Positions 24,495-37,174 are shown, numbered from the stretch's first letter. The stretch is DNA of 64,000 nt from Streptomyces sp. TRM70350 (GCF_019219825.1 NZ_JAHUXH010000003.1:310001-374000), one strand, 5' to 3'. Notes: generated by a model not told the origin, from the letters alone. Translations and numbers: made by a program.

Positions 24495-25355
24495 ATGCAG
24501 CACGCAGTGGGGTCTCCGCTGCCGCCGCCCCACCAGCCGGGGCACGGACCGGCCGCCGGTTGGTCGCCGGCCGCACACCACCCGGGTCCCGGTCCCCACC
24601 ACCACCAGGGACCCCCGCCCGTGCCGCAGGGCTCCGCCCCCGTGCCCCCACCACCCCCCGGCTTCACCGGAGCCCCGCAGCACCCCCCGATGGCACCCCC
24701 GCCGCCCCCGGACACGACAGGGCACGTGCAACTGCCTCCCGGCGGCCCGGTGACGATGCCTCCCGCACCCGCCACCACCACCGCCCCCGACCCGGCGACC
24801 ACCACCCTCGCGGTGCTGCTCATCGGCCCGGCGGGCGCGGGCAAGACCAGCGTGGCGAAGTACTGGGCGGACCACCGCAGGGTGCCCACGGCCCACATCA
24901 GCCTCGACGACGTACGCGAATGGGTCCGCTCGGGGTTCGCCGACCCGCAGTCGGGCTGGAACGACAACTCCGAGGCCCAGTACCGCCTGGCCCGCCGCAC
25001 CTGCGGCTTCGCCGCGCGCAACTTCCTGGCCAACGGCATCTCGTGCATCCTCGACGACGCGGTCTTCCCCGACCGCCCCGTCGTGGGCCTGGGCGGCTGG
25101 AAACGCCACGTGGGCCCGGGCCTGCTGCCCGTCGTCCTCCTCCCCGGCCTCGACATCGTCCTGGAACGCAACGCCGAACGCACGGGCAACCGCCGCCTCA
25201 CCGACGAGGAGGTGGCCCGCATCCACGGCCGCATGGCCGGCTGGTACGGCTCGGGTCTCCCCATCATCGACAACTCCCAACTCGACGTCCCCGGCACGGC
25301 ACGCGTCCTCGACGAGGTCCTGGCCCGCTCGATAGCAAGCCCACCGAAGTGGTAG
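24495..25355 (+). CDS. Proline-rich P-loop ATPase/kinase-like protein
   Basis: The 286-residue protein, if started at ATG 24495, has about 105 residues of Pro/His/Gly-rich low complexity. Runs of five prolines occur in VPPPPPGF and MAPPPPPDT. A P-loop domain with Walker A IGPAGAGKTSVAK follows. The C-terminal half resembles AAA_33 or zeta-toxin-like nucleotide kinases (DDVREWVRSGFADPQ, NGISCILDDAVF). An in-frame GTG at 24438 would add 19 residues. Substrate and role are unknown; no antitoxin partner is visible. The polyproline runs suggest dependence on EF-P, encoded two genes downstream. Confidence 0.75.
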   Translation: MQHAVGSPLPPPHQPGHGPAAGWSPAAHHPGPGPHHHQGPPPVPQGSAPVPPPPPGFTGAPQHPPMAPPPPPDTTGHVQLPPGGPVTMPPAPATTTAPDPATTTLAVLLIGPAGAGKTSVAKYWADHRRVPTAHISLDDVREWVRSGFADPQSGWNDNSEAQYRLARRTCGFAARNFLANGISCILDDAVFPDRPVVGLGGWKRHVGPGLLPVVLLPGLDIVLERNAERTGNRRLTDEEVARIHGRMAGWYGSGLPIIDNSQLDVPGTARVLDEVLARSIASPPKW

Positions 25356-26015
25356 ACGCCGGGCACTGCAGCTGACGGGGCCCGCTGCGACGGCCCGCGC
25401 CGTGCCGACCAGTGGCACGGCTGCCCGCGGCTGGGCGGACGGGCCGGTCGTGCCGCGCGCTGACGGTACCGGGGCCGCCCCGCTGAGCCGCTACGCCACA
25501 ACGCACCCGCAGCCGCCCACGCACAGGAGCGGGCCTGGGGGTGCGGCGCAGCCCGCCGCTCAGCTGGTCCCAACGCACGTCCACTTGTGGCAACAGCCAG
25601 AGGGGCACGACCCGCGGCGGGCTCCCCGTACGACCCCGCCCCACCGCGCAACGGCAGGCGCACGGCTCGACCGCCGGAGGCCCGCGCGGGCTGGCCGTAG
25701 CACCGCGACGCCGACGCCGCCACGAACCTGGGGTGCGCGGCTCGACTGCCGGAGGCCCATTTGGGCTCGCCGTACCACCGCGACCCCAGTCCTCGCGCGT
25801 TGGCAAGGGCGCGACCCCACCGCCGGAGGCCCGCGCGGGCTGGCCGTACCCACCGCGACCCCGACCCACGACAAAACGAAGACGCACCACCCCACTCGGC
25901 CTCAGAAGCCCCCAGAGGCCAACTCAGCCTCACATGTTCCGCCCCACCGCCGGAGGCAACGCCCACTCGGCCCTCCCAACCGGCACAATTCGCCCACCCC
26001 TCGTACGCTCGGCAC
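25356..26015. repeat. 660-base gene-free region with imperfect tandem repeats
   Basis: Three imperfect copies of a unit of about 46 bases begin at 25668, 25743 and 25817 (period 74-75). They share the core CCGGAGGCCCGCGCGGGCTG, with ATTTG in place of CGCGC in the middle copy, followed by GCCGTA and CACCGCGAC. A fourth, partial copy (CCACCGCCGGAGGC) is at 25944-25957. Frames through the region give only low-complexity Arg/Pro/Ala products on both strands. I read it as a dispersed intergenic repeat family of the kind often mis-called as genes in Streptomyces. Confidence 0.6.
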
Positions 26016-27122
26016 ATGTCAGAGGTGTACGCGACCCGCCGAACCCGGCTACGGGAGCGCTGCAACGCGGGCGGCAGTGCGGCGGCGCTGGTCTCCCGGC
26101 CCGCCAACGTGCGCTACCTCGCGGGCGCGGCCCCCTCCGGTGCCGTACTGCTGCTGGGCAAGCGCGAGGACCTGCTGGTCTGCGCCGGTCCACCGGACGA
26201 CCGCCCCACCGAGGGCCGCCCCGACGAGACCCTGCGTCTGCACAGCCTCCCCACCCCCGGCGGCGACCCCGCGGTCGCCGCCGCCGACCTCGCCACGGCC
26301 CAGGGCGCCGACTCCCTCGCCGTCGAGGAACACCACCTCACCGTCGCCCGCCACCGAGCCATCGGCTCGGTCGCCCCCATCCTCCGCCTCGCCGACCTCG
26401 GCAACGCGGTCGAGCAGCTCAGAGTCGTCAAGGACGAGGAGGAGATCTCCTGCCTCCGCATCGGCGCCGAAATCGCCGACCAGGCCCTCGGTGAACTCCT
26501 GGAGTCCATCCTCGTGGGCCGCACCGAACGCCACCTCGCCCTCGAACTCGAACGCCGCCTCGTGGACCACGGCGCCGACGGCCCCGCCTTCCCCACCTCC
26601 GTCGCCACCGGCGCGAACGCCGGCAGACGAGGCCACCGCCCCACCGACCGCCGCGTCGAGGAGGGCGACTTCCTCTCTGTCTGCCTGGGCGCCACTTACC
26701 GCGGCTACCGCTGCGAGATCGGCCGTACCTTCGTGATCGGCACCTCCCCCGCGGACTGGCAGATCGAGCTGTACGACCTGGTCTTCGCCGCCCAGCGGGC
26801 CGGCCGTGAGATGCTCGCCCCCGGCGCCGCCTACCGTGACGTGGACCGCGCCGCACGCCAGGTGCTGGACTCCGCCGGATACGGAGAGGGCCTGCCGGCG
26901 CTCATCGGCCACGGTGTGGGACTGGAAATCGACGAGGACCCTCAGCTGGGCCCCACGGCCATGGGTAAACTGGACGCTTGCGTGCCGGTCACCGTCGAAC
27001 CGGGGGTCCACCTCCCGGGCCGGGGCGGCGTCCGGATCGATGACACGCTCGTCGTACGCCCCGAGGCGGACGGCGGACCCGAGCTACTCACCATCACGAC
27101 CAAGGAGCTGCTCGCGCTGTAG
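26016..27122 (+). CDS. M24-fold (aminopeptidase P-like) protein with altered metal ligands
   Basis: The 368-residue protein has the pita-bread fold of the M24 family: an N-terminal creatinase-like domain (1-135) and a C-terminal domain with GEGLPALIGHGVGLEIDEDP. Family members use five metal ligands, Asp-Asp-His-Glu-Glu. Here the equivalent positions appear to be Cys223 (in LSVCLGA), Glu234 (in GYRCEIGRT), His299, Glu328 (VTVEPGV) and Asp342 (VRIDDT), so three of five differ. It may bind metal differently or lack peptidase activity. ATG at 26016 has no clear ribosome-binding site. It lies just upstream of efp. Confidence 0.82.
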   Translation: MSEVYATRRTRLRERCNAGGSAAALVSRPANVRYLAGAAPSGAVLLLGKREDLLVCAGPPDDRPTEGRPDETLRLHSLPTPGGDPAVAAADLATAQGADSLAVEEHHLTVARHRAIGSVAPILRLADLGNAVEQLRVVKDEEEISCLRIGAEIADQALGELLESILVGRTERHLALELERRLVDHGADGPAFPTSVATGANAGRRGHRPTDRRVEEGDFLSVCLGATYRGYRCEIGRTFVIGTSPADWQIELYDLVFAAQRAGREMLAPGAAYRDVDRAARQVLDSAGYGEGLPALIGHGVGLEIDEDPQLGPTAMGKLDACVPVTVEPGVHLPGRGGVRIDDTLVVRPEADGGPELLTITTKELLAL

Positions 27123-27183
27123 CCTCGCAGCTGTCGCGCCTGCCCCGGGGTCGTCCACGTAAGTCCAGGAGATTGAAGCAACC

Positions 27184-27750
27184 GTGGCTTCCACGAACGA
27201 CCTCAAGAACGGCATGGTGCTCAAGCTCGAAGGCGGCCAGCTCTGGTCCGTCGTCGAGTTCCAGCACGTCAAGCCCGGCAAGGGCCCGGCCTTCGTGCGC
27301 ACCAAGCTCAAGAACGTGCTCTCCGGCAAGGTCGTCGACAAGACCTTCAACGCCGGCGTCAAGGTCGAGACGGCCACCGTAGACAAGCGCGACATGCAGT
27401 TCTCCTACATGGACGGCGACTACTTCGTCTTCATGGACATGGAGACCTACGACCAGCTGCACATCGACCGCAAGGTCGTCGGCGACGCCGCCAACTTCCT
27501 TGTCGAGGGCTTCGAGGCCACCGTCGCCCAGCACGAGGGCGAGGTGCTCTTCGTCGAGCTGCCCGCCGCCGTCGAGCTGACCATCGCCGAGACCGAGCCC
27601 GGCGTCCAGGGCGACCGCTCCACCGGTGGCACCAAGCCCGCCGTCCTGGAGACCGGTCACCAGATCCAGGTCCCGCTCTTCATCACCACCGGTGAGAAGA
27701 TCAAGGTCGACACGCGCACCAGCGACTACCTCGGCCGGGTGAGCAGCTAA
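27184..27750 (+). CDS. efp: Elongation factor P
   Basis: EF-P binds ribosomes stalled at consecutive prolines and stimulates peptide-bond formation. The 188-residue protein has the three-domain family layout, with the loop lysine at about residue 33 (KPGKGPAF). No EpmA, EarP or YmfI-type modifying enzyme is encoded nearby; in actinobacteria this lysine is reported to work unmodified. The GTG start follows AGGAG. nusB begins two bases after the stop, so they are cotranscribed. Confidence 0.95.
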   Translation: MASTNDLKNGMVLKLEGGQLWSVVEFQHVKPGKGPAFVRTKLKNVLSGKVVDKTFNAGVKVETATVDKRDMQFSYMDGDYFVFMDMETYDQLHIDRKVVGDAANFLVEGFEATVAQHEGEVLFVELPAAVELTIAETEPGVQGDRSTGGTKPAVLETGHQIQVPLFITTGEKIKVDTRTSDYLGRVSS

Positions 27751-27752
27751 CC

Positions 27753-28190
27753 GTGGCTGCCCGTAACACGGCCCGCAAGCGCGCCTTCCAGATCCTCTTC
27801 GAGGGCGACCAGCGCGGCGCCGACGTCCTGACCGTCCTCGCGGACTGGATCCGGCTCTCGCGGACCGACACCCGGCAGCCGCCGGTGAGCGAGTACACGA
27901 TGCAGCTGGTCGAGGGCTACGCGGAGCACGCGACCCGGATCGACGAGCTGATCTCCCAGTACTCGGTCGGTTGGACGCTCGACCGGATGCCGGTCGTGGA
28001 CCGCAACATCCTGCGTCTCGGCGCGTACGAGCTGATCTGGGTCGACGAGACACCGGACGCCGTCGTGCTGGACGAGATGGTGCAGCTGGCGAAGGAGTTC
28101 TCCACGGACGAGTCGCCGTCGTTCGTCAACGGTCTGCTCGGCCGGCTGAAGGACCTCAAGCCCTCGCTGCGCCGCACCACCGAGGACTGA
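27753..28190 (+). CDS. nusB: Transcription antitermination factor NusB
   Basis: NusB, with NusE/S10, binds boxA RNA and supports antitermination of rRNA operons. The 145-residue, mostly helical protein starts with the typical ARNTARKRAFQILFEGD and ends with the family segment FVNGLLGRLKDLKP. The GTG start lies two bases after the efp stop codon. A very strong terminator begins 10 bases downstream. Confidence 0.94.
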   Translation: MAARNTARKRAFQILFEGDQRGADVLTVLADWIRLSRTDTRQPPVSEYTMQLVEGYAEHATRIDELISQYSVGWTLDRMPVVDRNILRLGAYELIWVDETPDAVVLDEMVQLAKEFSTDESPSFVNGLLGRLKDLKPSLRRTTED

Positions 28191-28200
28191 GACACCCGAG

Positions 28201-28242
28201 AACGCCGGAGGGCCGCAACGCACGCTGCGGCCCTCCGGCGTT
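28201..28242 (+). terminator. Terminator after nusB
   Basis: Perfect 17-base arms (28201-28217 and 28226-28242; left arm AACGCCGGAGGGCCGCA) enclose an 8-base loop, followed by TTCTGG-type sequence. It ends efp-nusB. Confidence 0.88.
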
Positions 28243-28297
28243 CTGGCTTCGCCAGGGCTTCCATGGATACGTCCGCGGCGCCCGAGGCGCTCAGAAA

Positions 28298-28343
28298 GCC
28301 GCCGGGGTGGCCGGAACCGTGAAGTTCCGGCCACCCCGGCGGC
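28298..28343 (-). terminator. Terminator after bldD
   Basis: Perfect 19-base arms (28298-28316 and 28325-28343; left arm GCCGCCGGGGTGGCCGGAA) enclose an 8-base loop. It lies 27 bases past the bldD stop and faces the nusB terminator. Confidence 0.85.
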
Positions 28344-28369
28344 ACGTTTCTGCTGAAGCGGCGGAGTGC

Positions 28370-28873
28370 TCAGCTCTCCTCGTGCGAGGCCACCGCGCGG
28401 CGCGCGTCCGCGTCCAGCACACCCCAGCTGATCAGCTGCTCGGTGAGGACCGAGGGCGACTGGTCGTAGATGACGGCGAGGGTGCGCAGGTCGTCCTGGC
28501 GGATCGAGAGCACCTTGCCGTTGTAGTCACCGCGCTGGGACTGGATCGTCGCCGCATACCGCTGCAGGGGGCCCGCCTTCTCGGCCGGCACCGTGGCCAG
28601 CCGCTCCAGGTCCAGGACCAGCTTCGGCGGCGGCTCGGCGGCGCCGCCCGGAGTGGTGCCCGGAAGGAGCTCCTGCACGGGAACGCCGTAGAAATCCGCC
28701 AGCTCGGCAAGGCGCTGCACGGTCACCGCGCGGTCGCCGCGCTCGTACGACCCGACCACGACCGCCTTCCAGCGTCCCTGGGACTTCTCCTCGACACCGT
28801 GGAGGGAAAGGCCCTGCTGGGTGCGGATGGCCCGGAGCTTGGCCCCGAGCTGTTTGGCGTATTCGCTGGACAT
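28370..28873 (-). CDS. bldD: Developmental master regulator BldD
   Basis: BldD is the transcription factor that, as a cyclic-di-GMP-bound dimer, represses sporulation genes during vegetative growth. The 167-residue product has an N-terminal XRE-type HTH (about residues 7-70, RTQQGLSLHGVEEKSQGRWK then GSYERGDRAVTVQRLAELAD). The C-terminal domain carries the c-di-GMP signature RGD-x8-RQDD (Arg114-Asp116 and Arg125-Asp128). GGGGAG lies just before the ATG. The upstream region has two palindromes resembling BldD boxes, consistent with known autoregulation of bldD. Confidence 0.95.
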   Translation of the reverse strand: MSSEYAKQLGAKLRAIRTQQGLSLHGVEEKSQGRWKAVVVGSYERGDRAVTVQRLAELADFYGVPVQELLPGTTPGGAAEPPPKLVLDLERLATVPAEKAGPLQRYAATIQSQRGDYNGKVLSIRQDDLRTLAVIYDQSPSVLTEQLISWGVLDADARRAVASHEES

Positions 28874-28884
28874 ATGGCTCCCCG

Positions 28885-28895
28885 GACACTGTGTC
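28885..28895 (-). promoter_or_regulatory. BldD-box-like palindrome next to the bldD start
   Basis: GACACTGTGTC is a perfect 11-base palindrome 12 bases upstream of the bldD start codon. Its core ACACTGTGT matches the ACnCnGnGT part of the published BldD consensus, as I recall it, at every fixed position. Function is inferred from the match and from known autoregulation. Confidence 0.5.
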
Positions 28896-28929
28896 GACGC
28901 GACTGGAGTGGTTCCATGCCGCGCGGCTG

Positions 28930-28949
28930 GTAACTCACTGTGAGGTTAC
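28930..28949 (-). promoter_or_regulatory. Second BldD-box-like inverted repeat upstream of bldD
   Basis: GTAACTCACTGTGAGGTTAC is a near-perfect inverted repeat about 57 bases upstream of the bldD start. It contains CTCAC/GTGAG arms around one base. It is a weaker match to the BldD core but lies where the promoter should be. Confidence 0.45.
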
Positions 28950-29110
28950 GCAGCGTTACTCTCCTGCGTCAAGCCGAATGGTCCGCACCGACTCTTCCGT
29001 GGTATCGGCGGCCGACTACGCCGAGCGGGTGATCCAGTGGCCCCGAGGGGGGTGATCTGGTGTGTCGCCGCGGCCTGCTACGGTGGATGGCGCAATCCCG
29101 ACGTCCTTTA

Positions 29111-29710
<600 letters not shown>

Positions 29711-29814
29711 CAACCCGAGGCGTACGGCTGCTGCCGTGCACCCGCTCAGCGCGCCCCCGGACGCGCCCGGTTGCCCGAATTCTCCCGAATGAACTGCCTT
29801 ACGGAGCCTGACAG

Positions 29815-30792
29815 ATGCAGCGCCATCTCATCTCGGCCGCCGACCTCACCCGCGACGACGCCGTCCTGATCCTCGACACCGCCGAGGAGATGTCCCGGGT
29901 CGCCGACCGGCCGATCAAGAAGCTGCCGACCCTGCGCGGCCGCACCGTGGTGAACCTCTTCTTCGAGGACTCGACCCGCACCCGGATCTCCTTCGAGGCC
30001 GCCGAGAAGCGGCTGTCCGCGGACGTCATCAACTTCTCCGCCAAGGGATCGTCGGTGTCCAAGGGCGAGTCCCTGAAGGACACCGCGCAGACCTTGGAGG
30101 CCATGGGCGTCGACGCGGTCGTCATCCGGCACGGCGCCTCCGGCGCACCGTACCGGCTGGCCAACTCGGGCTGGATCGACGCGGCCGTCATCAACGCCGG
30201 CGACGGCACCCACCAACACCCCACCCAGGCACTGCTCGACGCGTTCACCATGCGCCGCCGCCTCGTCGGCCGGGACGCGGGGCTCGGCCACGACCTGGCC
30301 GGGAAGCGCGTCACCATCGTCGGCGACGTCCTGCACAGCCGGGTCGCCCGCTCCAACGTCGACCTGCTGCACACCCTCGGCGCCGAGGTCACCCTCGTCG
30401 CCCCGCCCACCCTGCTGCCGGTCGGCATCGGGACCTGGCCCTGCGAGGTGTCGTACGACCTCGACAGCACCCTGCCCAAGTCCGACGCGGTGATGATGCT
30501 GCGCGTGCAGCGCGAGCGCATGAACGCCGCGTTCTTCCCGACCGAGCGCGAGTACTCGCGGCGCTACGGCCTGGACGGCGACCGGATGGCGAAGATGCCC
30601 GAGCACGCCATCGTGATGCACCCCGGCCCGATGGTCCGCGGCATGGAGATCACCGCCCAGGTCGCCGACTCCGAGCGCTGCACCGCGATCGAGCAGGTCG
30701 CAAACGGAGTCTCCATCCGGATGGCCGTTCTGTATCTGCTGCTCGGGGGAAACGAACCCGCCCTCACGAACACCCGTACCGAGGAGAAGTAA
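29815..30792 (+). CDS. pyrB: Aspartate carbamoyltransferase, catalytic chain
   Basis: PyrB condenses carbamoyl phosphate with aspartate, the first committed step to UMP. The 325-residue protein has the carbamoyl-phosphate motif STRTR (53-57, in [13 protein letters not shown]), the [12 protein letters not shown] segment and the loop [10 protein letters not shown]. No regulatory pyrI is present. ATG at 29815 follows GGAG. pyrC starts 5 bases past the stop, within one operon. Confidence 0.95.
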   Translation: MQRHLISAADLTRDDAVLILDTAEEMSRVADRPIKKLPTLRGRTVVNLFFEDSTRTRISFEAAEKRLSADVINFSAKGSSVSKGESLKDTAQTLEAMGVDAVVIRHGASGAPYRLANSGWIDAAVINAGDGTHQHPTQALLDAFTMRRRLVGRDAGLGHDLAGKRVTIVGDVLHSRVARSNVDLLHTLGAEVTLVAPPTLLPVGIGTWPCEVSYDLDSTLPKSDAVMMLRVQRERMNAAFFPTEREYSRRYGLDGDRMAKMPEHAIVMHPGPMVRGMEITAQVADSERCTAIEQVANGVSIRMAVLYLLLGGNEPALTNTRTEEK

Positions 30793-30797
30793 GACAG

Positions 30798-32084
30798 ATG
30801 AGCAAGATCCTGATCCGTGGTGCGAAGGTGCTCGGCGGTGAGCCGCAGGACGTGCTGATCGAGGGCTCGACGATCGCCGCCGTGGGCCACGGCCTGCCGG
30901 ACGAGGGCGCCGAGGTCGTCGAGGCCGGCGGCAAGGTGCTCCTCCCGGGCCTGGTCGACCTGCACACCCATCTGCGCGAGCCCGGCCGCGAGGACTCCGA
31001 GACCGTGCTCACCGGCACGCGCGCGGCCGCCTCCGGCGGCTACACCGCCGTGTTCGCCATGGCCAACACCTTCCCGGTCGCGGACACCGCCGGTGTCGTC
31101 GAGCAGGTCTACCGGCTCGGCCAGGAGCACGGCTACTGCGATGTGCAGCCGATCGGCGCCGTCACCGTCGGCCTGGAGGGCAGGAAGCTCGCCGAGCTGG
31201 GCGCCATGCACGAGTCGGCGGCCGGGGTCACCGTCTTCTCCGACGACGGCAAGTGCGTCGACGACGCCGTGATCATGCGCCGGGCGCTGGAGTACGTGAA
31301 GGCCTTCGGCGGGGTCGTCGCCCAGCACGCGCAGGAGCCGCGGCTGACCGAGGGCGCCCAGATGAACGAGGGCGTCGTCTCCGCGGAGCTGGGGCTCGGC
31401 GGCTGGCCCGCGGTGGCCGAGGAGTCGATCATCGCCCGGGACGTCCTGCTCGCCGAGCACGTCGGCTCCCGCGTGCACATCTGCCATCTGTCGACCGCCG
31501 GGTCCGTGGAGATCGTGCGCTGGGCGAAGTCCCGGGGCATCCGGGTGACCGCCGAGGTCACCCCGCACCACCTGCTCCTCACCGACGAGCTGGTGCGGAC
31601 GTACAACCCGGTCTACAAGGTGAACCCGCCGCTGCGCACCGAGCGGGACGTGCTGGCGCTGCGCGAGGCGCTCGCCGACGGCACGATCGACATCGTCGCC
31701 ACCGACCACGCCCCGCACCCGCACGAGGACAAGGACTGCGAGTGGGCCGCCGCCGCGATGGGGATGGTCGGCCTGGAGACCGCGTTGTCAGTGGTCCAGG
31801 AGACGATGGTCGACACAGGGCTGCTCGACTGGGCCGACGTGGCGGACCGCATGTCCTTCGCGCCGGCCCGGATCGGGCAGGCCACGGGGCACGGACGTCC
31901 CGTCTCGGCAGGTGAGCCCGCCAACCTCACCCTCGTCGACACGGCATACCGTGGGCCCGTGGACCCCGCGGGCTTCGCCTCGCGCAGCCGCAACACCCCC
32001 TACGAGGGTCGTGAGCTGCCGGGCCGTGTCACGCACACGTGGCTCCGGGGCAAGGCCACGCTCGTCGACGGGAAGCTCACGTGA
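30798..32084 (+). CDS. pyrC: Dihydroorotase
   Basis: PyrC cyclises N-carbamoyl-aspartate to dihydroorotate. The 428-residue protein is a type I (multifunctional-like) dihydroorotase with metal ligands in DLHTHLREPG (about residues 54-63), further His residues in AQHAQEPRLTEG and HICHLSTAGS, and the catalytic Asp in VATDHAPH. The stop overlaps the GTG of the next gene (32081). Spacing to pyrB is 5 bases. Confidence 0.95.
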   Translation: MSKILIRGAKVLGGEPQDVLIEGSTIAAVGHGLPDEGAEVVEAGGKVLLPGLVDLHTHLREPGREDSETVLTGTRAAASGGYTAVFAMANTFPVADTAGVVEQVYRLGQEHGYCDVQPIGAVTVGLEGRKLAELGAMHESAAGVTVFSDDGKCVDDAVIMRRALEYVKAFGGVVAQHAQEPRLTEGAQMNEGVVSAELGLGGWPAVAEESIIARDVLLAEHVGSRVHICHLSTAGSVEIVRWAKSRGIRVTAEVTPHHLLLTDELVRTYNPVYKVNPPLRTERDVLALREALADGTIDIVATDHAPHPHEDKDCEWAAAAMGMVGLETALSVVQETMVDTGLLDWADVADRMSFAPARIGQATGHGRPVSAGEPANLTLVDTAYRGPVDPAGFASRSRNTPYEGRELPGRVTHTWLRGKATLVDGKLT

Positions 32085-32650
32085 CACCTGTAATCCTGCT
32101 GGCCGCCGAGAAGGAATCGGCGGAAGTGACCGACTGGGCCGCCCGCGTCGGCTGGGTCGTCGGCCTCGCCCTGTTCGTCGCGCTCGTCTACTGGCTGATG
32201 CGCGAGGGCTGGAAGTGGCGCGGCACCCTCCAGGGCGACCTCCCGGAGCTGCCCGGCGCGCCGAGCGAGCCGGGTGAGGCGAAACTGACGATGACCGGCC
32301 GCTACCACGGCTCCACCACCGCCGGTCAGTGGCTGGACCGCATCGTGGCGCACGGCCTGGGCACCCGCAGCCGGGTCGAGCTCACGCTCACGGACGCGGG
32401 ACTGGACGTCGTACGCCCCGGCGCGACCGACTTCTTCGTCCCCGCGGCGGCCCTGCGCGAGGCCCGGCTCGACAAGGGCATCGCCGGCAAGGTCCTCACC
32501 GAGGGCGGACTGCTCGTCGTGACCTGGGCGCACGGCGAGAGGCTGATCGACTCCGGCTTCCGCTCCGACCACGCGGCCGAGCACACCGAATGGGCCGACG
32601 CAATCAACTCCATGATCAAGACCAGCACCACGGAAGGCGCCGAACGATGA
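32081..32650 (+). CDS. Membrane protein with PH-like domain, embedded in the pyr operon
   Basis: The 189-residue protein has one N-terminal membrane helix (about residues 21-42, [20 protein letters not shown]) and a cytoplasmic domain. The pattern of that domain ([25 protein letters not shown], then [19 protein letters not shown]) looks PH-like. It overlaps pyrC by 4 bases at its GTG start and carA by 4 bases at its stop, so it is made with the pathway enzymes. No catalytic motif is seen. Its link to pyrimidine synthesis is positional only; it is conserved at this place in streptomycetes as far as I recall. Confidence 0.82.
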   Translation: MTPVILLAAEKESAEVTDWAARVGWVVGLALFVALVYWLMREGWKWRGTLQGDLPELPGAPSEPGEAKLTMTGRYHGSTTAGQWLDRIVAHGLGTRSRVELTLTDAGLDVVRPGATDFFVPAAALREARLDKGIAGKVLTEGGLLVVTWAHGERLIDSGFRSDHAAEHTEWADAINSMIKTSTTEGAER

Positions 32651-33781
32651 CGACCTCCACAGGGGTAACCACGAAGGTCCCCGCCGTACTCGTCCTGGAG
32701 GACGGCCGGATCTTCCGCGGCCGTGCCTATGGGGCCGTGGGGGAGACCTTCGGCGAGGCCGTGTTCTCCACCGGCATGACCGGCTACCAGGAGACCCTCA
32801 CCGACCCGTCGTACCACCGCCAGGTCGTTGTGATGACCGCCCCGCACGTCGGCAACACCGGCGTCAACGACGAGGACCCCGAGTCCCAGCGCATCTGGGT
32901 GGCGGGCTACGTCGTACGCGACCCCGCGCGCGTGCCGTCCAACTGGCGGTCCAAGAGGTCGCTGGACGAGGAGCTGCGCAAGCAGGGCGTCGTCGGCATC
33001 AGCGGCATCGACACGCGCGCGCTGACCCGCCACCTGCGCGAGCGCGGCGCCATGCGCGTCGGCATCTTCTCCGGCAACGCGCTGCCCGACGAGGGCACCA
33101 TGCTCGCCGAGGTGCGCCAGGCCCCCGAGATGAAGGGCGCTGACCTCTCCGCCGAGGTCGCCACCACCGAGCCGTACGTCGTCCCCGCGATCGGTGAGAA
33201 GAAGTTCACCGTCGCCGCGGTCGACCTCGGCATCAAGGGCATGACCCCGCACCGGATGGCCGAGCGCGGCATCGAGGTGCATGTGCTGCCCGCCACGGCG
33301 AGTGTCGAGGATGTGTACGCGGTCAACCCGGACGGCGTGTTCTTCTCCAACGGCCCGGGCGACCCGGCCACCGCCGACCACCCCGTCTCCGTGATGCAGG
33401 GCGTCCTGGAGCGCGGCACGCCGCTGTTCGGCATCTGCTTCGGCAACCAGATCCTGGGCCGCGCCCTCGGCTTCGGCACCTACAAGCTGAAGTACGGCCA
33501 CCGCGGCATCAACCAGCCGGTGCAGGACCGTACGACCGGCAAGGTCGAGGTCACCGCGCACAACCACGGCTTCGCCGTCGACGCCCCCCTCGACCAGGTC
33601 TCCGAGACCCCCTACGGCCGCGCCGAGGTCTCCCACGTCTGCCTCAACGACAACGTGGTGGAGGGCCTCCAGCTCCTCGACAAGCCGGCCTTCAGCGTCC
33701 AGTACCACCCCGAAGCGGCAGCGGGCCCGCACGACGCCGCCTACCTGTTCGACCGCTTCGTAAAGCTCTTGGAGGGCCAGC

Positions 33782-33789
<8 letters not shown>
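32647..33789 (+). CDS. carA: Carbamoyl-phosphate synthase small subunit
   Basis: CarA hydrolyses glutamine to supply ammonia to CarB. The 380-residue protein has the N-terminal small-subunit domain ([34 protein letters not shown]) and a C-terminal class I glutamine amidotransferase. In the latter, the nucleophile Cys lies in [11 protein letters not shown] and the His/Glu in QYHPEA. ATG at 32647 overlaps the preceding stop. carB starts 8 bases before its end, giving coupled expression of the two subunits. Confidence 0.95.
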
Positions 33790-37090
<3,301 letters not shown>

Positions 37091-37097
37091 CAGCCCC

Positions 37098-37127
37098 GAG
37101 GGGGACACCGGAAACGGTGTCCCCCTC
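37098..37127 (+). terminator. GAAA-loop terminator after carB
   Basis: Perfect 13-base arms GAGGGGGACACCG (37098-37110) and CGGTGTCCCCCTC (37115-37127) close a GAAA tetraloop, followed by TTC. It may attenuate transcription into pyrD and pyrF. Confidence 0.85.
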
Positions 37128-37174
37128 TTCGTGAGGACACCTGTCTGCCCACAGGTCTTCGTGAGGACACATGT
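37126..37174 (+). repeat. Duplicated translation-initiation segment before pyrD
   Basis: TCTTCGTGAGGACAC occurs at 37126-37140 and again at 37156-37170. The second copy is followed by the pyrD start ATGT, the first by CTGT. Between them ACCTGT (37139-37144) and ACAGGT (37151-37156) form a 6-base hairpin with a 6-base loop. Both copies contain the GAGGAC ribosome-binding site. Confidence 0.7.

Noticed and set aside
24495..25355. Zeta-type toxin of a toxin-antitoxin system
   Set aside because: The P-loop domain is zeta-like in pattern only; there is no small antitoxin gene beside it and the long proline-rich N-terminus is atypical.
25402..26736. Long plus- and minus-strand ORFs across the 25.4-26.0 kb repeat region
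   Set aside because: They translate the tandem repeats into Arg/Pro/Ala-rich sequence without motifs, and partly run into the M24 gene in the wrong frame.
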